From NCBI RefSeq assembly GCF_014648915.1, contig NZ_BMSA01000017.1, forward strand, positions 124,001 through 188,000: a stretch of DNA of 64,000 nucleotides, written 5' to 3'. The notes under the pieces were generated by a model. It was not told the origin of the DNA, did no database searches, and saw only the letters and a program-made list of their open reading frames with translations. Positions 7,848-15,894 of this stretch are shown here, one piece after another. This DNA is from Streptomyces phaeofaciens. GTDB taxonomy: Bacteria > Actinomycetota > Actinomycetes > Streptomycetales > Streptomycetaceae. Each line of letters starts with the position of its first letter. Positions within the stretch are counted from its first letter, which is position 1. The position numbers were made by a program, and so were the translations under genes.

Positions 7848-9716
7848 TCAGCCGCCGAGCCCCGCGGTCGCGCCCGTGACGACGTCGCCGAGGAGGTCGC
7901 CGACCACATCGCCGGGCGCGGGCAGGGCGCCGAGGATCCCGACGGGTCCGGCCGGGGTGGCCGGCCGATCCGGTGCGGGGGTCCCGCAGCAGTGCACCTG
8001 CGCGATCCGGGTCTCGGACCCCGGTGCGAGCGGGGCGGGCTCGGCCGGCGCCGGGTCCGCGTCGGGGGTGAGCGGCGGGGCGGGACGCGGCCGCGCGGGC
8101 TCCGGGGAGTGGGCCGGGGGCGGGTCGCCCGCCGGGGGCGCTCCGTCCGGCGCGGGCGCGGCCGTCGTCCCGGCGGGCGCCTCGAACGCCCATCGCTGCC
8201 GCGCCGAGCCGTCCCGTTCCCGTACGACGACGGCTGCCCGCGCCGCGCCGGTGCCGGGGGTGACGGCCAGGCCGTCGTCCCGGCGCAGGAGCAGTTCGCC
8301 GCGGACGGTCAGGTCGAAGAAGGCCTCACCGGCATGGACCACGCACCCGGCCAGCGCGACCGCCCCGCGCCCGGGGTCGGCGGCCAGACAGAGCGTCGGA
8401 GCGGCGGCGCTGTGCAGCAGCCCGTCGCCGCCGTACGACCACTGCTGGGACGCGCCGCCCGAACACACCCGCAGGACGGCCGCCGCGCCGGGGACGGTCC
8501 TGCCGCCCTCGACGTCGAGGCAGCGCCCGGTGTCCGTGCTGCGCAGCCGGCCGTGGGCCACCTCGGCGGGGTGGGCGGCGGAGGCGGCCGAGGGGGATCC
8601 GGCGGGCGGGCGGGCGTCGGCACCGGGCGTGGACGCCCCGTCGGTGCCCGGGGCGGTGCTGCCGCCTGCGGGCGCTCCCCAGGTGGCCCGCGGGTCGGGG
8701 ACACCGTTGTCATCCGTCCAGCCCTTGGTCACCAGCACCGTCGCGAGCAGCGCGAGCGTGGTCAGGCCGACACCCACGAGCACGGCCTTGGGTCGTCGGC
8801 CGGGCAGGTCGAGCAGGCCCGCCGAGGTGGTGCGGTGGCGGCCGGTCCTCCGGAGGGGGGCGGGCCGGTCGGGCCGCCCGGCGGAACCGGCGCGTCCGGG
8901 GCGGGAGTCCCGATAGCGGCGGGCGCCCCAGCCGAGCACGGTCTCGGCGAGCAGCATGTCCAGTCCGCCGTCGAAATGACTGAGCTGTTCGGCGGCGTGC
9001 CGGCAGTAGCGGCACCGGGCGAGATGCTGCCGTACTTCGGGCAGCAGGGTGCCGCCGCGGCGCAGGGGAACGTCGAGGAGACGGTTGTTGAAGCGGCATT
9101 CGCCGGCCGGCGCGAGTTCCCGGTGGGCGCGTACACAGCCGGCCCTGAATTGTTCCCGGGCCTGCTCCAGCGCGGCCGCCGCGGTCATGCCGTCGATGCC
9201 CAGCAGACCGGCCGGTACGGATAGCGGTTCGGCCTCGACCTCGACATGCCACAACAGGCATTGGGAGGCGGCCGGAAGGGAACGGAAAGCGTGTTCGGCG
9301 AGTTGCCGCCTTTCGGGCGTCCCGGGCCGGGCGGCACGCAGTCCTCGGCCGCCGACGGTTTTCCTCAGCTCCGGCAGGACAGCCGAAACTCCGTCGGATC
9401 CGGCCCATTCGCGGACCGTTTCCCTTACGGCGACGAGGAGTTGGGGCCGCAGAGCGCCGCAGGGCCGGCCGTCGGCCAGCCGGCCGAACACCGTGTGGAA
9501 CGCGGCGGCGGCCACGAGCCGCGCCGAGTCCTCGGTGGCCAGGCAGACGGCCGCGTAGTCGTGGGCGGCCCGCCAGTGCCGGGCGAGCAGCAGGGCGACC
9601 GCGTGCCCGATTCCGTCGCCCCGGGCCAGCCGGGCGGCGAGCTGGGCGTCGGATTCGCCGGGGGTCCAGCCGGGGCGGGGCGGGTAGGGCGGTCGTGGGG
9701 GGTTGGGGGAATGCAC
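7848..9716 (-). CDS. Sigma-factor-like / zinc-finger / transmembrane / ricin B-lectin fusion
   Basis: 622 aa from GTG 9716 (AAGGAA upstream). Domains in order: residues 20-85 resemble ECF sigma region 2, and 140-200 resemble region 4 (FRSLPAASQCLLWHVEVEAEPLSVPAGLLG). A zinc-binding anti-sigma finger H-x3-C-x2-C follows at about 231-238 (HLARCRYC), then one membrane helix at about 311-329. Outside the membrane come a Ser/Pro/Gly linker, a ricin-type lectin at about 388-512 with QxW motifs SQQWSY and RQRWAF, and a Pro-rich tail. The topology puts the sigma-like and zinc-finger parts in the cytoplasm and the lectin outside. Whether the sigma-like part still binds RNA polymerase cannot be judged. 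Confidence 0.82.
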   Translation of the reverse strand: MHSPNPPRPPYPPRPGWTPGESDAQLAARLARGDGIGHAVALLLARHWRAAHDYAAVCLATEDSARLVAAAAFHTVFGRLADGRPCGALRPQLLVAVRETVREWAGSDGVSAVLPELRKTVGGRGLRAARPGTPERRQLAEHAFRSLPAASQCLLWHVEVEAEPLSVPAGLLGIDGMTAAAALEQAREQFRAGCVRAHRELAPAGECRFNNRLLDVPLRRGGTLLPEVRQHLARCRYCRHAAEQLSHFDGGLDMLLAETVLGWGARRYRDSRPGRAGSAGRPDRPAPLRRTGRHRTTSAGLLDLPGRRPKAVLVGVGLTTLALLATVLVTKGWTDDNGVPDPRATWGAPAGGSTAPGTDGASTPGADARPPAGSPSAASAAHPAEVAHGRLRSTDTGRCLDVEGGRTVPGAAAVLRVCSGGASQQWSYGGDGLLHSAAAPTLCLAADPGRGAVALAGCVVHAGEAFFDLTVRGELLLRRDDGLAVTPGTGAARAAVVVRERDGSARQRWAFEAPAGTTAAPAPDGAPPAGDPPPAHSPEPARPRPAPPLTPDADPAPAEPAPLAPGSETRIAQVHCCGTPAPDRPATPAGPVGILGALPAPGDVVGDLLGDVVTGATAGLGG

Positions 9717-10104
9717 GGAACCATTTCCTTCCAAGCCGACGGAGGGCGCACGAATAGCGGTCCGCCGGAAAGCAGGTGCCTGATTGGTGCGTACCTTTGA
9801 CCTGACCAGGCCTGTTGCCCTGATCAGGTACTTCCGGTAAGGGGAGGCTCACCCTCGCACACGTGACTCACAGGAAACAAGAAGTTCGAGTGACGGAAGT
9901 TCAAAGCGAGGGAATACCAGATAAGTTACCGACGGTATCCACACCCGCATTCGGGATCGGCCGGACCGCGGGGCTCAACTTGTGCGCGAGAAAAGCCGAT
10001 TGGCACACGGAACCTTCATCTTCCGGCTCCGCCCGCGCGGCCCCACAGGAATCTCCGAGGTGACTCCCTGGGAACTCCCATCCGCGTCGGCCACCCTGAG
10101 CGCC
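9717..10104. other. Divergent promoter region between the ricin protein and galU
   Basis: 388 bp without a convincing gene and visibly less GC-rich than its surroundings from about 9840 to 10030. It holds the long dyad described separately, and a direct repeat GAAGTTC(G/A)A near 9880-9905. A 57-codon frame from GTG 9890 exists but has poor third-position bias and no good ribosome site. Confidence 0.5.
9800..9829. promoter_or_regulatory. Imperfect 11-bp dyad (10/11) with 8-bp spacer
   Basis: ACCTGACCAGG and CCTGATCAGGT around CCTGTTGC, 84 bp upstream of the ricin-protein start and 276 bp upstream of galU. A TTGACC hexamer overlaps its left edge. It looks like an operator for a dimeric regulator of one of the two genes. 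Confidence 0.4.
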
Positions 10105-11160
10105 ATGAGCACCCCCCACTCCGTATCCCGCGTCCGCAAGGCGGTGGTCCCGGCCGCCGGACTCGGCACCCGCTTCCTGCCCGCGACCAAGGCCACGCCG
10201 AAGGAGATGCTCCCGGTCGTGGACAAGCCGGCCATCCAGTACGTCGTGGAGGAGGCCGCGGCGGCCGGTCTGGACGACGTGCTGATGGTCACCGGGCGGC
10301 ACAAGCGGGCCATCGAGGACCACTTCGACCACGCCTTCGAGCTGGAGCAGGCCCTCGCCGCCAAGGGCGACACCGTACGGCTGGACGCGGTGCGCGACCC
10401 GGCACGCCTCGCCGACATCCACCACATCCGCCAGGGCGACCCGCTCGGCCTGGGCCACGCGGTGCTGTGCGCCCGGCACCACGTCGGCGACCAGCCGTTC
10501 GCCGTGCTCCTCGGCGACGACCTCATCGATCCCCGCGAGACCCTGCTCAGCCGGATGCTCGACGTCCGCGAGCGGTACGACGGCAGCGTCGTCGCCCTGA
10601 TGGAGGTCCCGCCGGAGCAGGTCCACCGCTACGGCTGCGCGGCCGTGGAACCCGCCGGCGAGGACGGCGTCGTCCGGGTCACGGGCCTGGTGGAGAAGCC
10701 CGCCCGCGAAGAGGCGCCGAGCCGGTACGCGGTGATCGGCCGCTATGTCCTCGACCCCGCCGTCTTCGACGTCCTCGAGAAGACCGCGCCCGGCCGCGGC
10801 GGCGAGATCCAGCTCACCGACGCCCTGGCCCGTCTCGCCGCCGCCGGCACGGTCCACGGAGTGATCTTCTCCGGCCGCCGCTACGACACCGGCGACAAGG
10901 CCGACTACCTCCGCACGGTGGTCCGCCTGGCCTGCGACCGCCCCGACCTGGGGCCGGAGTTCATCACCTGGCTGAAGGGGTTCGTGGCGGGCCTGGACGG
11001 CGGCGCGGCGGGAGAGGAAGGAGCGCGGGGGGACGGGGCGCGCGTGGGGACGGGAGTGGAGCGGGTGTCTGCGGGAGACGGGCAGGTGGCGGCAGGAGAC
11101 GGGCAGGTAGCGGCAGGAGACGGGCAGGTAGCGGCAGGAGACGGGCAGGTGGCGGCTTGA
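10105..11160 (+). CDS. galU: UTP-glucose-1-phosphate uridylyltransferase
   Basis: 351 aa. GalU makes UDP-glucose from UTP and glucose-1-phosphate for cell-wall and trehalose metabolism. The nucleotide loop GLGTRFLPATKATPKEMLP is at residues 16-36 with DKP just after, followed by GDPLGLGHAV, the LLGDDLI metal Asp pair, VEKP, and GRRYDTGDK near the C-terminal end of the catalytic domain. The enzyme domain ends near residue 293. A Gly/Asp-rich extension of about 58 residues follows, finishing in four copies of AGDGQVA encoded by a 21-bp tandem repeat; this tail is not part of the usual family length of about 300. Confidence 0.93.
   Translation: MSTPHSVSRVRKAVVPAAGLGTRFLPATKATPKEMLPVVDKPAIQYVVEEAAAAGLDDVLMVTGRHKRAIEDHFDHAFELEQALAAKGDTVRLDAVRDPARLADIHHIRQGDPLGLGHAVLCARHHVGDQPFAVLLGDDLIDPRETLLSRMLDVRERYDGSVVALMEVPPEQVHRYGCAAVEPAGEDGVVRVTGLVEKPAREEAPSRYAVIGRYVLDPAVFDVLEKTAPGRGGEIQLTDALARLAAAGTVHGVIFSGRRYDTGDKADYLRTVVRLACDRPDLGPEFITWLKGFVAGLDGGAAGEEGARGDGARVGTGVERVSAGDGQVAAGDGQVAAGDGQVAAGDGQVAA
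11071..11154 (+). repeat. 21-bp tandem repeat, four copies, inside the galU 3' end
   Basis: Units begin at 11071, 11092, 11113 and 11134 and follow the pattern GC(A/G)GGAGACGGGCAGGT(A/G)GCG. They are near-identical and in frame, adding AGDGQVA four times just before the stop codon. Confidence 0.9.
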
Positions 11161-11787
11161 GGGGGCGCCGGGAACGGGGCCGCGTCCGCGGCGCGGGGTA
11201 GCGGCGACCGGCCGCCACGAGACCGGAGTCAGCGGCCGCCGCGGAGCAGGGACCACCGGGCCGCCGCAAGGCGAGGGGCACCTTGCCGAAGCGTGCGCCG
11301 GCCGGTCGCCGCCGCCACCTCGGAGTGAGCCGCACACCGCCACCCCGGCATGAGCCGCACGGCTTCAGCGGGCGATTGGGCGTGAGCCGCACGACTTCAG
11401 CGGGCCGCCGGGCGGCACTCCGCCCGGGATCGGGCCCGACGGCCCGGCATCGGGCGCCGGTGACCCGCCCCACGGCGAAGGCCCCGGCGACGGCGCCCGC
11501 CCGAAGACCTGCGCCGCCCCCGGGGCCGTAACTCCGAAGGCCGGCCCGCCCGTTGGGACCACCGGGCCCGGCACCGACTCGGCCGGCGAGGCTGTCAGGC
11601 CCCGCACCGACTCGGCCGACGAGGCCGTCAGGCCCGGTGCCGACCTGGTCGCCGGGGCCGTAACACCCGGCATCGGCCCCGCCGTTGGCCCCGCACGACC
11701 AGGAACACGCTCGGGTGCCGCGGCCCTGACCCCGGCTCCAGCTCAGCCGTTGGCGCCGCACGGCCCCCGCCAAGGGCCGGAACCCGC
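11161..11787. other. Non-coding, repeat-derived GC-rich stretch
   Basis: 627 bp with open frames on both strands but no domain, no ribosome site and no consistent codon bias. It contains decayed direct repeats: a 23-bp unit at 11351 and 11383 (TGAGCCGCACGGCTTCAGCG) and a 32-bp unit at 11571 and 11604 that starts GCACCGACTCGGCCG. It appears to be an old repeat array between galU and the thioesterase. Confidence 0.6.
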
Positions 11788-12240
11788 TCAGCCGTTGGGG
11801 CGCAGCGTCCAGACAACCGTCATCTCGCCGGTCACCGCGCCGTCCGCGCGGCGGATCTCGATCGTGACCGGGAACTCGGGGCGCTCCCCGGCGTCGAGCT
11901 GGGCGACGACCTCCGCGGCCGGACGCCCCAGCGTCGCGGTGGCGGTGACGGCACCCATGGCCAGCTTGCGGTAGGCGATCTCGGCGCCGACCGCGAGCGG
12001 CACGGCGCGCGCGAGCTGGTCCCCGAACGCGGCCAGCACGATCGCGCCGCTGGCGGACTCGCCCAGCGTGAACATCGCCCCGGCGTGCGGCCCGCCCACG
12101 TGGTTGTGGTACTCGCTCTGGTCCGGCAGGGCGACCACGGCCTTCTCCAGGCCGGTCTCCAGGAACTCGAGGTTCAGGGTCCGGGCCATGGGCACCGTGG
12201 CGGCGAGCATCTCGCCGATGGACATCTGGTCTGCGCTCAT
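11788..12240 (-). CDS. Hotdog-fold thioesterase (DUF4442/PaaI-like)
   Basis: 150 aa. The single hotdog domain shows the conserved segment HNHVGGPHAGAMFTLGESASG, in which the long helix follows the active-site loop, and ends in a strand MTVVWTLR. Family members hydrolyse acyl-CoA or acyl-ACP thioesters in the cytoplasm. ATG 12240 is kept for the N-terminus MSADQMSIGEM; ATG 12225 is an alternative. Divergent from the membrane-anchored protein at 12446. Confidence 0.82.
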   Translation of the reverse strand: MSADQMSIGEMLAATVPMARTLNLEFLETGLEKAVVALPDQSEYHNHVGGPHAGAMFTLGESASGAIVLAAFGDQLARAVPLAVGAEIAYRKLAMGAVTATATLGRPAAEVVAQLDAGERPEFPVTIEIRRADGAVTGEMTVVWTLRPNG

Positions 12241-12445
12241 GCCGCGATGTTACCCACGAGTAGCCCTTCTGGCCATCGGCCGGCGCGCAAAGGTGGCGGC
12301 GGTCACCACGGCAGATCCCGGACGTCACGGTCCGCAGGATCACGACCACCGTCCGCACGTTCGAGCCGTCGGACAGTTGATCGGTACGTCCCTGACAAGG
12401 GGCGGTGACCGAACCGTGTCCCTGACAGCACTAGGGTTTCAGGCC

Positions 12446-13465
12446 ATGTGGCCAGGACAGCAGCCGCCCGGGGGAGAGCAGAACCCGCAGGCGCAGAACA
12501 ACCCGTACCAGCAGCCGGGATACCAGCAGCCGAATCCCTATCAGCAACCCGGCTATCAGCAGCCCAACCCCTACGGGCAGCAGCAGCCCCAGTGGGGCGC
12601 CCCGACGGTGGCGGGCGGCCCCCAGCCGCAGCCCGGCGGGGGCGGCGGGGGCAACCGGACGAAGGTGGTCGCCATCGTGGCGGCCACGGCCGTCGTCGTG
12701 GCGGCCGGTGTCACCGGGTTCCTGGTGCTGGGCGGCAAGGACGACCGGGCCGAGGCGTCGGACAAGACCAGCCCGAGCCCGACGGTGTCCGAGTCCGCCT
12801 CGGCCTCCGCCTCGGCCGGCACCGACGACAACCCGCGCGACGGCGACACCGAACCGGCGACGATCACCGGCTGGAAGGTCGTGGTGAACCCCAAGTGGGG
12901 CATCGCCTTCGACGTGCCGGCCGACTGGGAGGTGCAGTCCCCCGGGCTCAGCCAGGGCTTCGAGTGGGAGGACAAGGAGCAGTCGGACGGCTACGACTCG
13001 ATCATCATGGGCGGTACCGTCGAGTACAAGTCCAAGTGGTGCGGCGTGGACGACGACAAGGACGGCAAGACGGACTACACGCCGCTCGCCATGGCCGGCT
13101 CCAAGGGCGCCGAAGGGGCCAAGAACACCGACGAGATCGCGATCAACACCCCCGCCTGGTGGGTGTTCGGCGGTTACACCGAGCCGGACAAGAAGAGCAT
13201 CTCGTTCGACGAGAAGGCCACCGCCTACACGACGACCTCCGGCATCAAGGGCAGCTACGCCTGGGCCCAGTCGACGAAGACGCCCCAGAAGGGCAAGTGC
13301 GACAGCGACGGCAAGGCGATCACCTTCGGCTTCAAGAACTCCAAGGGCGACTTCGTGTCGTGGAACTGGTACGGGGCCAAGGGCGTGAAGGAAGAGGTCC
13401 CCAAGGAGACGATCATGAAGATCCTGAGCACCGTGCGCCTGCACGGCGAGCCGACGGAGAACTGA
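12446..13465 (+). CDS. Membrane-anchored extracytoplasmic protein with Pro/Gln-rich N-terminus
   Basis: 339 aa. The cytoplasmic N-terminus is a low-complexity run with repeats of YQQPGYQQPNP, then a Gly stretch. One membrane helix follows at about residues 73-95 (VVAIVAATAVVVAAGVTGFLVLG), then a Ser-rich linker and a globular outer domain (WKVVVNPKWGIAFDVPADWEV, then a Cys in SKWCGVDDDKDGKTDY and another in KGKCDSDGK, possibly disulphide-bonded). The acidic DDDKDGKTD stretch could bind calcium. Streptomyces genomes carry several proteins of this design with no known role. ATG 12446 chosen; GTG 12416 in the same frame has a better ribosome site (AAGGGGCGG). Confidence 0.8.
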   Translation: MWPGQQPPGGEQNPQAQNNPYQQPGYQQPNPYQQPGYQQPNPYGQQQPQWGAPTVAGGPQPQPGGGGGGNRTKVVAIVAATAVVVAAGVTGFLVLGGKDDRAEASDKTSPSPTVSESASASASAGTDDNPRDGDTEPATITGWKVVVNPKWGIAFDVPADWEVQSPGLSQGFEWEDKEQSDGYDSIIMGGTVEYKSKWCGVDDDKDGKTDYTPLAMAGSKGAEGAKNTDEIAINTPAWWVFGGYTEPDKKSISFDEKATAYTTTSGIKGSYAWAQSTKTPQKGKCDSDGKAITFGFKNSKGDFVSWNWYGAKGVKEEVPKETIMKILSTVRLHGEPTEN

Positions 13466-13651
13466 TCGGGTACCCGGGCGCCGCCCGTCGGAAGGCAGGA
13501 CGGCCCGGCATCCGGGCAGCTGGGCATCCGGACAGCCGGGCGTCCCGACCGTCGGGCGTCCCGACCGTCGGGCGTCCGGACGGGGGCCGGGGCCGACATT
13601 CGGCGGGTAATCGGATTGGCATATTGATGCTGGTCCGGGGATAGTCGGCCG

Positions 13652-14944
13652 GTGACCTCAGCTGCCGACACCCGCCGCCGCCTGCGCGGACCCGAATGGG
13701 CGGGCCGTAACTACACCCTGCTCACCGCCGCCGCCTTCGTGACCAGCCTCGGCAGCAACGGCGCCCTCATCGCCGCCGCGTTCGCCGTCCTGGAGGCGGG
13801 CGGCGACGGCGGCGACGTGGGTCTGGTGGCCGCGGCGCGCACCCTGCCGCTGGTGCTCTTCCTGCTGATCGGCGGCGCGGTGGCCGACCGGCTGCCCCGG
13901 CACCGGGTCATGGTCGCGGCCAACGCCCTCAACTTCCTGTCGCAGGGCGCCTTCGCGGCCCTCGTCCTGCTCGGGGAACCCCGGCTCTGGCAGATGATGC
14001 TGCTGACCGCGCTCGGCGGCACCGGCCAGGCGTTCTTCTCCCCCGCGGCCGAGGGCATGCTGCTCTCCACGGTCCGGGGCGAGCAGGCCGGGCGGGCGTT
14101 CGCGGTGTTCCGGATGGCGATGCAGGGCGCGGGACTCGGCGGCGCGGCCCTCGGCGGCGCGATGGTCGCCGTGGCCGGCCCCGGCTGGGTGCTCGCGGTG
14201 GACGCCGTCGCGTTCGCCGTCGCCGGCTCGCTGCGCGCGTTCCTCGACGTCGACGACATCCCCCGGCACGGCCGTGGCGGGGGCCTGCTCACCGACCTCC
14301 GGGAGGGCTGGCAGGAGTTCAGCGGCCGCCCCTGGCTGTGGACGATCGTCCTCCAGTTCTCGGTGGTGAACGCCGTGGTGGCCGCCGCCGACGCGGTCTA
14401 CGGCCCGCTGGTCGCCCGGGACCATCTGGGCGGGGCCGGCCCCTGGGGCCTCGCGCTCGGCTTCTTCGGCGCGGGCACGGTCGTCGGCGCGCTGCTGATG
14501 ACCCGCTGGAAGCCCCGCCGGCTCCTCCTCGCGGGCACCCTCTTCCTCTTCCCCCTGGCCCTCCCCTCCGCCGCCCTCGCGATCCCGGTCCCGATCGGTG
14601 TCCTGTGCGCGACGATGTTCGCGACCGGGGTGACGCTGGAGGTGTTCGGGGTCTCCTGGATGACCGCGCTGCACCAGGAGATCCCCGAGGACAAGCTCTC
14701 CCGGGTCTCGGCCTACGACTGGTTCGGGTCGGTCGCCATGGTCCCGGTGGCGACGGCGCTGGCGGGGCCCGCGGAATCGGCGTTCGGGCGCACGGCCTCG
14801 CTGTGGGGGTGCGCCGGGGTGGTCGTCGTGGTCACGGCGGCGGTCCTGTTCGTCCCGGACGTACGGAACCTGAGCCGCCGTACCAAGCAGGTGGCCCTGC
14901 GCACCCCGGCGGACGCGGAGGCCGACCGGGGGCTCGTGGGGTAG
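13652..14944 (+). CDS. MFS transporter (MFS_3/enterobactin-exporter type)
   Basis: 430 aa with about 12 membrane helices. The A-motif equivalent GGAVADRLPRHRVMVAAN lies between TM2 and TM3, and the second half repeats it weakly (LLMTRWKPRRLLLAG). This subfamily exports siderophores, macrolides or drugs by proton antiport. GTG 13652. Convergent with the spermidine-synthase-like gene, 13 bp apart, with no hairpin between them. Confidence 0.88.
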   Translation: MTSAADTRRRLRGPEWAGRNYTLLTAAAFVTSLGSNGALIAAAFAVLEAGGDGGDVGLVAAARTLPLVLFLLIGGAVADRLPRHRVMVAANALNFLSQGAFAALVLLGEPRLWQMMLLTALGGTGQAFFSPAAEGMLLSTVRGEQAGRAFAVFRMAMQGAGLGGAALGGAMVAVAGPGWVLAVDAVAFAVAGSLRAFLDVDDIPRHGRGGGLLTDLREGWQEFSGRPWLWTIVLQFSVVNAVVAAADAVYGPLVARDHLGGAGPWGLALGFFGAGTVVGALLMTRWKPRRLLLAGTLFLFPLALPSAALAIPVPIGVLCATMFATGVTLEVFGVSWMTALHQEIPEDKLSRVSAYDWFGSVAMVPVATALAGPAESAFGRTASLWGCAGVVVVVTAAVLFVPDVRNLSRRTKQVALRTPADAEADRGLVG

Positions 14945-14957
14945 CGGACGGCGCCGG

Positions 14958-15806
14958 TCAGCCGATGCCGAAGGCCCCGTCCGGCGGCTCCGGTGACGCC
15001 ACGGCGTCCTCGTCCCGCACCGGGCGCGCGTCCCCGACGAACCGCCGCAGCCCCGCCCCGTGCTCCACCCGGGCCGGGAACGCGTCGGAGGCGGTACGGC
15101 GGGCCAGGGCGGACACGTCGAACGGGTGGTGCCCGGCGACGAGCACGGCGTTGCCGAACCGCCGGCCGCGCAGCACGGCCGGTTCGGCGATCAGCACCAG
15201 CTCCTCGAACACCTCGGCGAGGTTGGCCAGTTGGGAGCGCAGGAAGGCGAACGGCGCCGCGTCCGCGAGGTTGGCGAGATAGACGCCGTCGCCGCGCAGC
15301 ACCCGCCCCGCCTCGCGCGCGTACGCGACGGAGGTCAGATGGGCGGGGACACGGGAGCCGCCGAAGACATCGGCCACGAGCACATCGGCGGAGCCGGCCG
15401 GAGCCGCCTCCAGCCAGGCCCGGGCGTCGGCCGGGTGCAGCGCGATACCGGTGCCGGCCGGGAGCGGCAGATGCTCGGCGACCAGCTCCAGCAGCGCCCG
15501 GTCCGCCTCGACGACGTCCTGCCGGGAGCCCGGCCGGGTCGCCGCCAGGTAGCGGGGCAGGGTGAGCGCCCCGCCCCCGAGGTGCAGCACGTCCAGCGGC
15601 CGTCCGGGCGCGGCGAAGGTGTCGAGGGCGTGCCCGAGGCGCCGCGCGTACTCGAACTCCAGATGCGTGGGCGCGTCCAGGTCCACGTACGACTGCGGCG
15701 CCCCGTCGACCGTCAGCAGCCAGGCCCGCTCCCGGTCGACGTCGGGCATCAGCTTGGCGGTGCCGTGGTCGACGGCTCGGGTGACGGGTATGGGCTCGTC
15801 GTTCAC
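14958..15806 (-). CDS. Spermidine-synthase-like methyltransferase-fold protein
   Basis: 282 aa. The Rossmann-like core shows LDVLHLGGGALTLPRYLAATRPGS (motif I) and DVVEADRALLELV (acidic loop end). ADVLVADVFGGSRVPAHLTS stands where spermidine synthases have their catalytic Asp region. Many actinomycete members lack polyamine activity, so only the fold is safe. GTG 15806 gives the N-terminus VNDEPIPVTRAVDHGTAKL, with GAGGAG directly touching the start codon; GTG 15881 upstream is open too. Confidence 0.8.
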   Translation of the reverse strand: MNDEPIPVTRAVDHGTAKLMPDVDRERAWLLTVDGAPQSYVDLDAPTHLEFEYARRLGHALDTFAAPGRPLDVLHLGGGALTLPRYLAATRPGSRQDVVEADRALLELVAEHLPLPAGTGIALHPADARAWLEAAPAGSADVLVADVFGGSRVPAHLTSVAYAREAGRVLRGDGVYLANLADAAPFAFLRSQLANLAEVFEELVLIAEPAVLRGRRFGNAVLVAGHHPFDVSALARRTASDAFPARVEHGAGLRRFVGDARPVRDEDAVASPEPPDGAFGIG

Positions 15807-15894
15807 CTCCTCATTGTGCCCGTGCGCCGAAGGGGCGCGGGCACCGCGCGACCGGCCACGGCCGGCCCACGGTCCCCGCACCCCCCGGCGGCCG

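Noticed and set aside
9863..10063. Small frame upstream of galU containing a TTA codon
   Set aside because: Third-position G/C is low and the ribosome site is too distant; better seen as promoter DNA.
11365..11673. 102-codon minus-strand frame with TAS/AES-type repeats
   Set aside because: It is made by decayed direct DNA repeats, with no ribosome site and no family.
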